Shown here in pieces: positions 43,608-54,070 of a DNA stretch of 64,000 bases (position 1 is its first letter; the number at the start of each line of letters is the position of its first letter). The position numbers and the translations under genes were made by a program. Under the pieces are notes generated by a model, which was not told where the DNA came from, searched no databases, and saw only the letters and a list, made by a program, of their open reading frames with translations. Source of the DNA: Ilumatobacteraceae bacterium (GTDB lineage: Bacteria; Actinomycetota; Acidimicrobiia; Acidimicrobiales; Ilumatobacteraceae); NCBI GenBank assembly GCA_022425725.1, contig JAKMEY010000074.1, positions 1 to 64,000 of the forward strand, written 5' to 3'.

Positions 43608-44984
43608 GTGAAATCACGTGCTCTACGAATTATTTCCGGTCTCGGTGGAACAGCGGCGCTCGTCGCGTTGACACCGACCATCGGCTTCGCCGAAGAACTC
43701 ACCCCGGACGATGTCCAGATTGTGCTCAATAACCTTTGGGTCTTCATCGCTGGCATCCTCGTGTTCTTTATGCAGGCGGGCTTTGCGCTCGTCGAAGCGG
43801 GCCTTACCCGGGCAAAGAATGTGGTCAACATCTTTGCGAAGAACATGGCGGACGCGATCGTTGGCATCCTTGCCTTCTTTGCAACGGGTTACGCCTTCGC
43901 CTTTGGTTCAGGCGGTAGCAAGTGGCTTGGAAGTGGGAACTTTTTCCTCGGCGGCTATGACGACTACTCCGCTTTCGATGGCGGCTTGAGCCCGGCCACG
44001 ACATTCTTCTTCCAAGCTGTGTTTGCCGCAACCGCCGTCACCATCGCATCAGGAGCCATGGCGGAACGCACAAAGTTCTCCGCCTACCTGGTGTTCAGCC
44101 TCGTGATGTGCGCCTTCATCTACCCGGTTGTTGTCCACTGGACTTGGGGTGGCGGACTCATCGCCCAAATGTCAATCGGCGACGCGGTGTACTCCGACTT
44201 CGCCGGGTCAGGCATCGTTCACATGGTCGGAGGTATCGCTGCTCTCATGGGAGCGATGTTCCTTGGACCTCGAATTGGCAAATACTCACCAGACGGAACT
44301 CCCCGAGCCATCCCTGGCCACAACATCCCCTTCGCCATCCTTGGTGTCTTCATCCTCTGGTTGGGATGGTTCGGGTTTAACCCAGGGTCTGAGCTCGCGG
44401 CCGACCAGTACGTGATGTCGGTTGCGGTCAACACGATGCTCGCGGCCGCAGCAGGCGGATTGTTCTCGGCAGCCACCATTTGGCTCAAGGCCGGCAAGCC
44501 TGACGTCGCAATGGTTGGCAATGGCGCTCTCGCAGGACTCGTTGCGATCACCGCTCCGTGTGGAACGGTTGACCCGCTTCCAGCCGCTCTTATTGGAGGC
44601 ATCGGAGGCATCATCGTTGTCTACTCGGTGTATTTCTTCGACAAAGTGAAGATCGACGATCCGGTCGGTGCGATCTCGGTCCACGGTGTCTGCGGCATCT
44701 GGGGAACCCTCTCAATCGGGCTCTTTGCGAAGTATGACGACGCCTTCTTGGGACGCGAAGACGCGGGTCTGTTCTACGGCGGAGGATTTGATCAGCTCGG
44801 CATGCAGGCCGTCATGTTGATCATCATCATTGCGTGGGTCACGATCACCACCGCCATTCTCTTCACTGCCATCAAAGCCACCATCGGACTTCGAGTCTCA
44901 GCGGAGGAAGAAATCGAAGGCCTCGACGTTCTCGAGCACGGACTTGCTGGTTACAGCGGCGACTCAGTCTCCGTCGGCTCCTGA
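43608..44984 (+). CDS. amt: Ammonium transporter (first copy)
   Basis: This 458-residue Amt/Mep/Rh channel has a hydrophobic N-terminal leader (ALRIISGLGGTAALVALTPT) before the first core helix. Core motifs are AGFALVEAGLTRAKNVVNI, GSGIVHMVGGIAALMG (first pore His), and GAISVHGVCGIWGTLS (second pore His). An ideal AGGAGG site at 43597-43602 precedes GTG 43608, so the longer upstream frame is rejected. A GlnR-type operator lies about 100 bp upstream. The glnK gene starts 27 bp after the stop; its product plugs the channel when nitrogen is plentiful. Confidence 0.95.
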   Translation: MKSRALRIISGLGGTAALVALTPTIGFAEELTPDDVQIVLNNLWVFIAGILVFFMQAGFALVEAGLTRAKNVVNIFAKNMADAIVGILAFFATGYAFAFGSGGSKWLGSGNFFLGGYDDYSAFDGGLSPATTFFFQAVFAATAVTIASGAMAERTKFSAYLVFSLVMCAFIYPVVVHWTWGGGLIAQMSIGDAVYSDFAGSGIVHMVGGIAALMGAMFLGPRIGKYSPDGTPRAIPGHNIPFAILGVFILWLGWFGFNPGSELAADQYVMSVAVNTMLAAAAGGLFSAATIWLKAGKPDVAMVGNGALAGLVAITAPCGTVDPLPAALIGGIGGIIVVYSVYFFDKVKIDDPVGAISVHGVCGIWGTLSIGLFAKYDDAFLGREDAGLFYGGGFDQLGMQAVMLIIIIAWVTITTAILFTAIKATIGLRVSAEEEIEGLDVLEHGLAGYSGDSVSVGS

Positions 44985-45350
<366 letters not shown>

Positions 45351-45406
45351 CACCCGAGGCCAAAGGCACCGTCGCCCGTCCCCTTCCTGCGTTGTGCGGA
45401 GTAGGG

Positions 45407-45444
45407 GCGCTCCCGGATCGCATTGCGGTCCGGGAGTTGCGCGT
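45407..45444. terminator. GC-rich hairpin after first glnK
   Basis: CTCCCGGA (45410-45417) pairs perfectly with TCCGGGAG (45429-45436), and the loop itself contains CGC...GCG. Flanking GCGC tracts could lengthen the stem with a small bulge. It stands between the first glnK and the GlnR-type operator of the second amt. Only a weak TT follows, so a terminator or attenuator is likely rather than proven. It would separate the two amt-glnK modules. Confidence 0.5.
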
Positions 45445-45450
45445 TCGGTG

Positions 45451-45488
45451 AAGACCAAATCCGAACATTCTCGAAACATTCCAGAAAC
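45451..45488. promoter_or_regulatory. GlnR-type operator array upstream of second amt
   Basis: Four pentamers lie 11 bp apart: AAGAC, CGAAC, GAAAC and GAAAC. The AC dinucleotides start at 45454, 45465, 45476 and 45487, so AC-n9-AC holds three times. The array ends 24 bp before the ATG at 45512. As a second, independent copy of the pattern seen before the first amt, it suggests both modules answer to the same OmpR-type nitrogen regulator. Confidence 0.7.
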
Positions 45489-45511
45489 ATGTCGTGCCTA
45501 CGGTCCCCGGC

Positions 45512-47069
<1,558 letters not shown>

Positions 47070-47123
47070 AGATTCGGCGGTGCCAGATGCGCCGTTGCAG
47101 CCCTCATCGCCTACGTTGTACTT

Positions 47124-48311
47124 ATGAGCACGACCGAGAAGCCCGCCGCTCCAAGCCGTTGGACCGCCCAGTGGAAAGAACTTAAAGCCGAAGTCATTGA
47201 CACCGGTCTCTGCACGGGGTGCTCGGGTTGCGTTGTCACCTGTCCGCATGACGTCATCGGTTACGAGCATGAAGAGGGCAAATATCTGCCATTCCATCTC
47301 GAATCTGAACTCGGGCCCGACAACTGTGTCCACGGTGAGAAGGGTTGCACCACCTGCACGCGAGCGTGCCCCCGCTTCGGCGCATGGGAGACTTCCGCTG
47401 ACATGCACCTGTTTGGTCGCGTGCGTGAGCCAGATGAGATGGCGGGTATCTGGCAGCAATTGCTGCTCACCCGTGCCAGTGACGACATGGTGCACAAAAT
47501 GGGTCAAGACGGCGGCTTCGTATCAGCGATGCTGATCTGGCTTCGCGAACATGATTACATCGATGCCGCTCTGGTCTCTGGTGTCGAAGACGATGATGCA
47601 TGGAAAGCCAAACCTGTCGTCGTGTCGACCCGCGAAGAAATTCTTGCGACCGCCGGAAGTCGCTACACCTACTGTGCGAACCCGCTTGCATTGCCAGAGG
47701 CGAAAGCCGCTGGCCACGAGCGTCTCGCCCTCGTGGGAATGGGTTGCCAAACATCGGCTCCCCCGACGATGTGGGACAGGAAGGCCGGCAAAGTGTCGAA
47801 GCCCTTCCAGTTCAACATTGGTCTTCTCTGCTCGAAAACCTTCGACGACGCGATCTTCAGCGAACTCTTCGAAGCCAAATACGGCCTCAAGAAGCAAGAC
47901 ATGGTGAAGATGAATATCAAAGGCGCCTTCCAGATCTGGATGAAGGACGGCTCGTATCACGAGATCGATCTCAAGGAATGCCACGGCTGGACTCGCCAGG
48001 GCTGTAACCACTGCCCCGACTTTGCGGCGGAGCACGCAGATATTTCCACCGGTGGTATCGGCGAAGACAATGACTGGACGCTGACGATTGTGCGCACCGA
48101 CCTCGGAGTTGAGGTGATCGAGCGGATGATCGCCGATGGCGCAATCGAGGCTCGCCCGGCTCAAGAAGACGAAAAAGCGATGAAATTGCTCCGGATGCTG
48201 TCGATTGTCAGCCGGCGTCGCTGGCCCAAAGATGCTGATCCGGCTCCTGCAGTTGGCGTTCCACCGCCAAAGAAGAAAGCCGCAGCCCCGGCCCCAACTC
48301 CTGCGAGTTGA
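47124..48311 (+). CDS. F420 hydrogenase/dehydrogenase beta subunit (FrhB-like)
   Basis: This 395-residue protein has an N-terminal ferredoxin-like part with Cys30, Cys33, Cys36 and Cys40 (LCTGCSGCVVTCP) and a second group at Cys68, Cys75, Cys78 and Cys82, enough for two [4Fe-4S] clusters. The FrhB flavin domain follows: GQDGGFVSAMLIWL, GSRYTYCANPLAL, LVGMGCQTSA, and NIGLLCSKTFDD. It should reduce or oxidise F420 with ferredoxin-level electrons. A Lys/Pro/Ala tail ends the protein. It lies just after glnK; no hydrogenase subunits are nearby. Confidence 0.88.
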   Translation: MSTTEKPAAPSRWTAQWKELKAEVIDTGLCTGCSGCVVTCPHDVIGYEHEEGKYLPFHLESELGPDNCVHGEKGCTTCTRACPRFGAWETSADMHLFGRVREPDEMAGIWQQLLLTRASDDMVHKMGQDGGFVSAMLIWLREHDYIDAALVSGVEDDDAWKAKPVVVSTREEILATAGSRYTYCANPLALPEAKAAGHERLALVGMGCQTSAPPTMWDRKAGKVSKPFQFNIGLLCSKTFDDAIFSELFEAKYGLKKQDMVKMNIKGAFQIWMKDGSYHEIDLKECHGWTRQGCNHCPDFAAEHADISTGGIGEDNDWTLTIVRTDLGVEVIERMIADGAIEARPAQEDEKAMKLLRMLSIVSRRRWPKDADPAPAVGVPPPKKKAAAPAPTPAS

Positions 48312-48605
48312 TCAGGCGCCGCGGCAGGCAGAAAGTTTCGAACTGAACGAGTCGAGCACGATTTGATCTCCGCTTAGGGCGATCGTCTCAACCTCTTCTT
48401 CTGACATTGCTTCGACCACGTCGAGCATGCATTCGATCTCTGCGTCGGTGATGTCAACACCATTATCGTCTTTTGTCCCTCGAAGGGTCTCGATCATTTC
48501 GATCGCCACGAGGCGGGCTGGAGGAGGGCTCGAGCATCCGACGGCACTCACCGCAACGAGGGCAGCAAGTGCTAACGAGAAGAGTGGACGCCGTTGTGTA
48601 CTCAC
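48312..48605 (-). CDS. Small putative lipoprotein
   Basis: This 97-residue protein has a lipoprotein signal: RRPLFSLALAALVAVSAVGC with Cys24 as the lipidation site, then a short acidic domain with three cysteines in total (C-terminal SSKLSACRGA). I recognise no family. Its start overlaps the stop of the family-5 uracil-DNA glycosylase gene by 4 bp, although a shared function is not obvious. It abuts the convergent FrhB-like gene without a gap. Confidence 0.72.
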   Translation of the reverse strand: MSTQRRPLFSLALAALVAVSAVGCSSPPPARLVAIEMIETLRGTKDDNGVDITDAEIECMLDVVEAMSEEEVETIALSGDQIVLDSFSSKLSACRGA

Positions 48606-49306
48606 GAAGAACTGAGGCTATCGGCGATCTTGCTCGCCTTCTCAACGACGTCATCAAACATCTGCTCGGTCAACCTTCCTGTAAATGTGTTTTGTTGGCT
48701 CGGGTGGAACGAACACACGAGCGCAGGGTGCCTGTCGGACGCTGGAACCACAACACCGTGACCAAACGCTGGTCGTGGCGTGATGTTGAAATGTCGGCAC
48801 GCCGCCTGGTAGCCGAAGGCCCCGAGGCATACGACAACGGCACAATTTGTCAGCAACGCAAACTCGCGATCTAAAAACGGCTCACAGGTGTCTCGTTCTT
48901 GTGTGGTCGGTTTATTTGCTGGAGGGGCACAGCGCACCGCCGCAAGTACCCAGGCATCGCGAAGTTCAAGCCCGTCGTCAATCGATAGTGATTCCGGCTG
49001 ATTGGCCAGCCCTGCCCGATACAACGCCCGGAACAGCCAATCGCCACTGCGGTCACCGGTAAACACCCGGCCGGTGCGGTTTGCTCCGTGTGCGGCTGGT
49101 GCAAGACCGAGAAAGACGATCCGGGCCGACGGGTCACCAAACCCCGAAACCGGCTTTCCCCAGTAATCTTCGTCGCGATACGCAGCACGCTTTTCTTCGG
49201 CGACATGTTCTCGCCACTCGACCAGACGAGAACATGAACGGCAACTCGTGATATCGGCCTCGAGCTGCTCGAAGCTATCGATCGATGTGGTGTTGTTCTC
49301 GCTCAT
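48602..49306 (-). CDS. Uracil-DNA glycosylase, family 5 (UDGb)
   Basis: This 234-residue protein has the iron-sulfur cysteines typical of the 4Fe-4S uracil-DNA glycosylases (CRSCSRLVEWREHVA near the N-terminus, then RCAPPANKPTTQERDTC). The active-site motif I is FLGLAPAAHGANRTG, and HPSQQNTFTGRL is the DNA-intercalating loop. It removes uracil and other deaminated bases, and unlike Ung lacks the Asp of GQDPYHG. Together with ung and the Nei-like gene, three base-excision-type genes occur in this window. Confidence 0.88.
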   Translation of the reverse strand: MSENNTTSIDSFEQLEADITSCRSCSRLVEWREHVAEEKRAAYRDEDYWGKPVSGFGDPSARIVFLGLAPAAHGANRTGRVFTGDRSGDWLFRALYRAGLANQPESLSIDDGLELRDAWVLAAVRCAPPANKPTTQERDTCEPFLDREFALLTNCAVVVCLGAFGYQAACRHFNITPRPAFGHGVVVPASDRHPALVCSFHPSQQNTFTGRLTEQMFDDVVEKASKIADSLSSS

Positions 49307-49342
49307 GCGTCGCTCCTACTTCCGTTGTAGGTTTGCAGATCG

Positions 49343-49993
49343 ATGGCAAAATCTCGCACTGCAGCACCAGCGTTCACCACGATCCTTCTCGTTCGACATG
49401 GGAACACGCCAACGACTGGCAAAGTGCTTCCTGGTCGCGCGAAAGGTCTTTCACTTTCTGACACAGGACGAGATCAGGCAAAGACTGCTGCCGAGCGAAT
49501 CGCCGCGCTTGCTCGTGTCGATGCAATTTACTGCTCACCTCTCGAACGGGCCCGCGAGACTGCAGCACCGATTGCCGCTGGACGAGGTCTCAAGGCAAAG
49601 GTTGACCGAGGCTTGCTCGAGTGCGAATTCGGAGATTGGACCGGCGCCCAACTGTCGAAGCTCTCAAAGTTGCCGGAGTGGTCGACGGTGCAGCGCGCGC
49701 CGTCAACGTTTAGGTTCCCTAATGGCGAGAGTTTCACTGAAATGCAGGTTCGCATGGTGTCGACGCTCGATCGCCTTCGCAGCACCCATCCCGGTGGCAC
49801 CATCGTGTGCGTCTCACATGCCGATCCAATCAAAGCAGCCGTTGCGCACGCGGTCGGCACACACCTTGATCTCTTCCAACGAATTGTCATCTCCACATGC
49901 TCGATATCGGCTCTCGCATGGTCACCACACGGGCCAGCGGTGCTCGCAGTGAACACCACCGCCGGACCAATCGGAGATCTTGCGCTGTCATGA
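49343..49993 (+). CDS. Histidine phosphatase family protein (MSMEG_4193 family)
   Basis: This 216-residue phosphoglycerate-mutase-like phosphatase has the RHG motif LLVRHGNTP, SDTGRDQAKTAAERIAAL, CSPLERARETAAPIA, and the second catalytic His in VCVSHADPIKAAVAHA. In actinobacteria this branch is regularly followed by DUF3090 and SCO1664 genes, as here, with a 4-bp overlap (ATGA). The substrate is not known. Confidence 0.88.
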   Translation: MAKSRTAAPAFTTILLVRHGNTPTTGKVLPGRAKGLSLSDTGRDQAKTAAERIAALARVDAIYCSPLERARETAAPIAAGRGLKAKVDRGLLECEFGDWTGAQLSKLSKLPEWSTVQRAPSTFRFPNGESFTEMQVRMVSTLDRLRSTHPGGTIVCVSHADPIKAAVAHAVGTHLDLFQRIVISTCSISALAWSPHGPAVLAVNTTAGPIGDLALS

Positions 49994-50490
49994 ACCCGAT
50001 CGACGCATCTCTCGAACACGTTGAGGTTTTCACGACGGGCGCCATCGGGCGTCCGGGCCAACGAACATTTTTCCTCCAAATGTCAGGCGAGGGATCGAAC
50101 TATCACGTGAAATGCGAGAAGTTGCAGGTTTCTGCGATCTCGCAATATCTCATGAATGTTCTACAAGACCTGCCACCGGCAGATGAGGGCCCGATAGCAA
50201 GTTCGATGGTCCTGTCGAACCCTAGTGATCCGGCCTTTGTACTTGGCCGCATCGCACTCGGGTACGACGCTCACAACGACCGCCTCATTCTCGAACTTGC
50301 CGAGATGGGTGAAACCGACGAGGAAGATGAGGACGAGGAGCTCGGGCGAATTCGACTCTCCATTACACGGGGGCAGGCGATTGCGTTCTGCGAGCACGCC
50401 GTTGCCGCCGTATCGGCGGGACGTCCTCCGTGCCATTGGTGTGATGGTGTCGTTGATCCAGATGGTCACGTATGTCCGCGGATGAATTAG
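49990..50490 (+). CDS. DUF3090 family protein
   Basis: This 166-residue protein has the DUF3090 pattern: a GQRTFFLQMSGEGSNYHVKCEK strand pair, an acidic central loop (EDEDEEL), and a C-terminal zinc-knuckle-like CHWCDGVVDPDGHVCPR with three cysteines and a histidine. The family is the middle member of a conserved three-gene actinobacterial operon. The function is unknown. It overlaps both neighbours: 4 bp at its 5' end and 19 bp at its 3' end. Confidence 0.88.
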   Translation: MNPIDASLEHVEVFTTGAIGRPGQRTFFLQMSGEGSNYHVKCEKLQVSAISQYLMNVLQDLPPADEGPIASSMVLSNPSDPAFVLGRIALGYDAHNDRLILELAEMGETDEEDEDEELGRIRLSITRGQAIAFCEHAVAAVSAGRPPCHWCDGVVDPDGHVCPRMN

Positions 50491-51176
50491 ACCGCATCGA
50501 GATTCTCATGTCTGCCGACCTCGAAATCGAAGGTCGGATGCCATGGAGTTCAAATGCGACGTTTGCCGTGTTTGTGCGCTCTGGTGATGGTGAACACAGA
50601 GCGATTTACAAGCCGATTCGCGGCGAGCGTCCTCTCTGGGATTTTGAGCCCGGCCTCCATCGACGTGAGCGTGCTGCCTACGTGGTGAGCGAGTCGCTTG
50701 GCATCGGCGCCGTTCCTCCGACCGTCATCCGTGATGGTCCTTTGGGAGTCGGCTCTGTTCAGTGGTTTGTCGACGCAGATCACTCGGAGCATTACTTCAC
50801 CATCTACGAGTCGCGAGATGACCTTCACGACCAATTGCGTGGAATCGCAATTCTCGATCTTGCCGCAAATAACACCGATCGGAAAAGTGGTCATTGCCTG
50901 CTTGCCCATGACCATGTGTGGGCGATCGATAACGGACTGTGTTTCGCAACTGACTACAAACTCCGAACCGTCATCTGGGACTTCGGTGGAGAGCCGATTG
51001 CGGCTCAGCATCGGGAGGCTCTCGCCAACCTTGCAGATCACCCACCTGAGGAACTCGATGAACTCCTCGATCGTCACGAGATTGAGGCGCTACGAGAGCG
51101 CTGTCGACTCACCTCAGAACTCGGAGAATTTCCGATCGATGAAACAGGGCACCGCTACCCCTGGCCCCTCGTGTAA
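50472..51176 (+). CDS. SCO1664 family protein (PI3/4-kinase-like fold)
   Basis: This 234-residue protein is the third gene of the conserved trio. It has AIYKPIRGERPLWDFEPGLH (Lys and Arg-Gly motif), GSVQWFVDADHSEH, AILDLAANNTDRKSGHCLL, and HVWAIDNGLCF. The DxxxxNxDR and DNG patterns resemble the catalytic and metal-binding loops of phosphatidylinositol-kinase-like proteins such as HipA relatives. A kinase role is inferred, not shown. Its stop (TAA) overlaps the next ATG by one base. Confidence 0.85.
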   Translation: MSADELDRIEILMSADLEIEGRMPWSSNATFAVFVRSGDGEHRAIYKPIRGERPLWDFEPGLHRRERAAYVVSESLGIGAVPPTVIRDGPLGVGSVQWFVDADHSEHYFTIYESRDDLHDQLRGIAILDLAANNTDRKSGHCLLAHDHVWAIDNGLCFATDYKLRTVIWDFGGEPIAAQHREALANLADHPPEELDELLDRHEIEALRERCRLTSELGEFPIDETGHRYPWPLV

Positions 51177-52174
51177 TGCCTGCCGACGTTCACCCTGACG
51201 ACGAACTTGACGCCGCAGTTCATCGTGCCGATCTTGATGAACTCGTTCGGCTCATCGACCGCCGCACCGAACTTCGAGACTGGAACGGTCTCGTAAGAAC
51301 GAGACGGTCATGCATAGCGGCAGTCGACACCGGACGCCAGCTATGGCCCGCCGCGACGCTTGCGGAGTACCGCCTCGCGTTGTGGGCACCCGATGAGTGG
51401 TGCTCAATGGTGATGGAGGAGGACGCCGGCCGCTTCACACCAGGTCCACTCAGCGAGGTCGCAGCTGTGCACCACTCATGGGAAGGTCTTGGCTCGCACT
51501 TGGCTCCTGGACCTCTCAGCACATACTTCGCGCATGAGCGAAGCCTTCGAGGTGAAGACATTCCGGCAGCGGCTCGCCGCGATCTCGTGCCAGTGATTGA
51601 CATACCCATCGACCTTCAGCCATGGGAGCCGAGCTACTCAGTCGCCATCTACGACGACGATGGTGCTCATCACGATCGCCCAACATTGTTGACCCCTATG
51701 ACAACTCTCGAGTTGCCGGCTGATGTGAAGCCACTTGACGACACAGAGACTCAGGTGGCGTTCGCACAGATGGTTGAAATGTGGACAGACCAGTCGAATG
51801 GGCGATCTGAAGTGACCTGCGTTGAGGGCTCTGCCAGAGACGCAATTGCTGCGACAGGTGTAGGGCGAGCGAGGGCACGAGAAATGTCCTCCGCTCGAGC
51901 GCTTGACGTTCTGATGTGGGCAGGGGCGTCAGGTGGCGCACATGGCCGACGACGGGGATCAGCTACAGGGCGCTTCAGTCTGTGGTGGCTACTGTCAGCG
52001 ATCGTTGACGTCGAATGGTCAGATGACCTCAGCGAATTTGGCCGAATGGTGAGCCAACTCCGATGGTTCGAATGGGACTCGTGGGAGCCTTCGACCGGTT
52101 GGGAACTGAGACTCGCCGCCGAATGCCCAGAAACAGGAGTCTCTTGGGCCTTCAGCGCGATTGATGTCGATTAG
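51176..52174 (+). CDS. Uncharacterised protein appended to SCO1664 operon
   Basis: This 332-residue protein begins one base inside the SCO1664 stop, so it is co-translated. The N-terminal third is Arg/Asp/Leu-rich and helical (LVRLIDRRTELRDWNGLVRT), resembling helical repeats. A Trp-rich C-terminal part has DVLMWAGASGGAHGRRRGSA, a possible glycine-rich loop, and an acidic end. I recognise no family. Its position suggests an added component of the DUF3090/SCO1664 system. Confidence 0.7.
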   Translation: MPADVHPDDELDAAVHRADLDELVRLIDRRTELRDWNGLVRTRRSCIAAVDTGRQLWPAATLAEYRLALWAPDEWCSMVMEEDAGRFTPGPLSEVAAVHHSWEGLGSHLAPGPLSTYFAHERSLRGEDIPAAARRDLVPVIDIPIDLQPWEPSYSVAIYDDDGAHHDRPTLLTPMTTLELPADVKPLDDTETQVAFAQMVEMWTDQSNGRSEVTCVEGSARDAIAATGVGRARAREMSSARALDVLMWAGASGGAHGRRRGSATGRFSLWWLLSAIVDVEWSDDLSEFGRMVSQLRWFEWDSWEPSTGWELRLAAECPETGVSWAFSAIDVD

Positions 52175-52188
52175 GGGACGGTTTGTCG

Positions 52189-52202
52189 CCGGCGTCTGCC
52201 GG
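52189..52202. terminator. Short hairpin between convergent genes
   Basis: CCGGC and GCCGG form a 5-bp stem with a GTCT loop, in the 32-bp gap between the unknown gene and etfA, which converge. No T-run follows on either strand, so it is a weak candidate terminator. Confidence 0.25.
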
Positions 52203-52206
52203 TCGT

Positions 52207-53175
52207 TCAGCCTCGGCCCTCAAGTGCTTCGATGAGTTTCGGAAGCACCTTGTGAACATCGCCGATGATGCCAAGGTCTGCGACACCGAAAATCGGTGCT
52301 TCGGCATCTTTGTTGATCGCAATGATGTTCTTTGCACCCTTCATGCCCACCATGTGCTGCGTGGCACCTGAGATTCCCGCAGCAATGTACACGTTGGGCT
52401 TCACGACCTTGCCGGTCTGACCAACCTGCATCGAGTAGGGCACCCAACCGGCATCGACGATTGCACGCGAAGCGCCAGCGGCGCCCTTCAGGATCTTTGC
52501 GAGATCATCGACCATTGAGAACTTGTCAGCCTCGCCGAGTCCACGACCACCTGAGACGACCACGTCAGCCTCGTCGAGTTTCGGACCTGTCGACTCTTCG
52601 ACATGCACCGCGGTAACTGTTGCGCCTCCGGTCGAACCGAGGTCTGGCACCGGAGCGGCCGCTACCTCTGCTGCCCCGCCGCCGGCTGATTCTGCGGCGA
52701 ATGACTTCGGACGGAATGCAGCGAGGTATGGAGCAGAACCTGAGAATGACGTGCTCACCAACGTGTTGCCACCGAAGACCGGTGTCGTCACGGTGACGGT
52801 GTCACCGTCGACTGCAACGGCGACGTTGTTCGTCAACACCGTGCGGTCGACCTTGACGGAAAGCCGTGACATAACGTCACGACCCTCATAGTTCTGGGGG
52901 AACAAGATGAGATCTGGAGAGTCACCGCCGTCGATGACCGCCTTCATTGCCGATGCAACGGCCGCGCCTGGAAGCGCACCCCCGAGGTCACCGGTTGCGT
53001 ACACCTTTGTTGCCCCGTACTCGCCCAGAATTCCTGCGATCGCTGATGCGTCACCACCGACGAACGCTGTCACGCTTCCGCCAAGAGTGCGAGCATGCGT
53101 GAGGAGTTCGAGCGTGCCTGATGTCGCTGTTCCGTTTGATTCTTGTGAAAAAACCCAAATGTTGCTGATGCCCAT
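52207..53175 (-). CDS. etfA: Electron transfer flavoprotein alpha subunit
   Basis: This 322-residue protein is a standard EtfA: N-terminal domain I, then [20 protein letters not shown], then the FAD-binding region [40 protein letters not shown] and [20 protein letters not shown]. It accepts electrons from acyl-CoA dehydrogenases (two encoded in this window) and passes them to the quinone pool. It lies 46 bp after etfB in the same operon. Confidence 0.95.
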   Translation of the reverse strand: MGISNIWVFSQESNGTATSGTLELLTHARTLGGSVTAFVGGDASAIAGILGEYGATKVYATGDLGGALPGAAVASAMKAVIDGGDSPDLILFPQNYEGRDVMSRLSVKVDRTVLTNNVAVAVDGDTVTVTTPVFGGNTLVSTSFSGSAPYLAAFRPKSFAAESAGGGAAEVAAAPVPDLGSTGGATVTAVHVEESTGPKLDEADVVVSGGRGLGEADKFSMVDDLAKILKGAAGASRAIVDAGWVPYSMQVGQTGKVVKPNVYIAAGISGATQHMVGMKGAKNIIAINKDAEAPIFGVADLGIIGDVHKVLPKLIEALEGRG

Positions 53176-53221
53176 GTTCAGTTTCCTGTCTTATCTACTC
53201 GTTCGTTGCCTGTTGCGTTTT

Positions 53222-53998
53222 TTAGATGACCTTGATGGTCTCGAGGTACTCGACGATCTTGCCGAATGATTCACCGTCGTCTTCGATGATGGTTCCTGCT
53301 TCGCGTGCAGGAGCCTGCTCAACCGAGGCAACTGCCTGACCAGAACCTTCCCAGCCAACTGGGGTGACACCAAGATCTGCAGCGGTCACGGTCTCAACCG
53401 GCTTTGACTTCGCGGCCATGATGCCCTTAAAGCTCGGATAGCGAGGCTCGACCACACCAGCCGTCACGCTGACGAGTGCCGGAAGTGGGCAGGTGACCTC
53501 GTCGTAGCCGGCTTCGGTCTGGCGGTCGACGTTCAACGTCGAACCGTCGACGGTCACTTTCTTCGCAAAAGTCACAGAAGGAAGCCCGAGAGCCTCGGCC
53601 ATCTGTTCTGGGACAGTGCCGGTGTAGCCGTCGGACGACTCAGTTCCTGCGAGAACGAGGTCTGCTCCTCCGAGTCGTTGCACCGCAGCGGCGAGAACCT
53701 TGGCGGTTGTCAAGGCATCTGAGCCGGCGAGAGCGGGGTCAGACACTAAAAGACCCTGTGCTGCGCCCATTGCAAGAGCGGTTCGCATTCCCGACATTTC
53801 GTCGTTTGGAGCCATTGAGACGAGCGCAACTTCGCCGCCGCCTGCTGCGTCGACGAGCTGCAACGCCATTTCGACGCCATAACTGTCTGACTCATCGAGA
53901 ATGAGTTTTCCGTCACGCTTCAACGTGTTGGTTGATGGGTCAAGCTCTCCTGGGAGGGCCGGATCCGGGATCTGCTTTACGCATACGATGACCTTCAT
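53222..53998 (-). CDS. etfB: Electron transfer flavoprotein beta subunit
   Basis: This 258-residue protein begins MKVIVCVKQIPDPA, the canonical EtfB start. ATG 53998 is preferred to ATG 54007, which would add three residues. It has the AMP-binding GTESSDGYTGTVPEQMAEAL, and PLPALVSVTAGVVEPRYPSFKG. It pairs with EtfA. Confidence 0.95.
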   Translation of the reverse strand: MKVIVCVKQIPDPALPGELDPSTNTLKRDGKLILDESDSYGVEMALQLVDAAGGGEVALVSMAPNDEMSGMRTALAMGAAQGLLVSDPALAGSDALTTAKVLAAAVQRLGGADLVLAGTESSDGYTGTVPEQMAEALGLPSVTFAKKVTVDGSTLNVDRQTEAGYDEVTCPLPALVSVTAGVVEPRYPSFKGIMAAKSKPVETVTAADLGVTPVGWEGSGQAVASVEQAPAREAGTIIEDDGESFGKIVEYLETIKVI

Positions 53999-54070
53999 AG
54001 GGGACATTCTTACCCATGGGTAGCCCTAGCCCCAACCCGACCTCGGAAGTCCCTGATACCTTCATGCCTC

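Noticed and set aside
47523-48164. A 213-codon minus-strand frame opposite the FrhB-like gene
   Set aside because: Antisense shadow of a gene with eight conserved cysteines and FrhB motifs.
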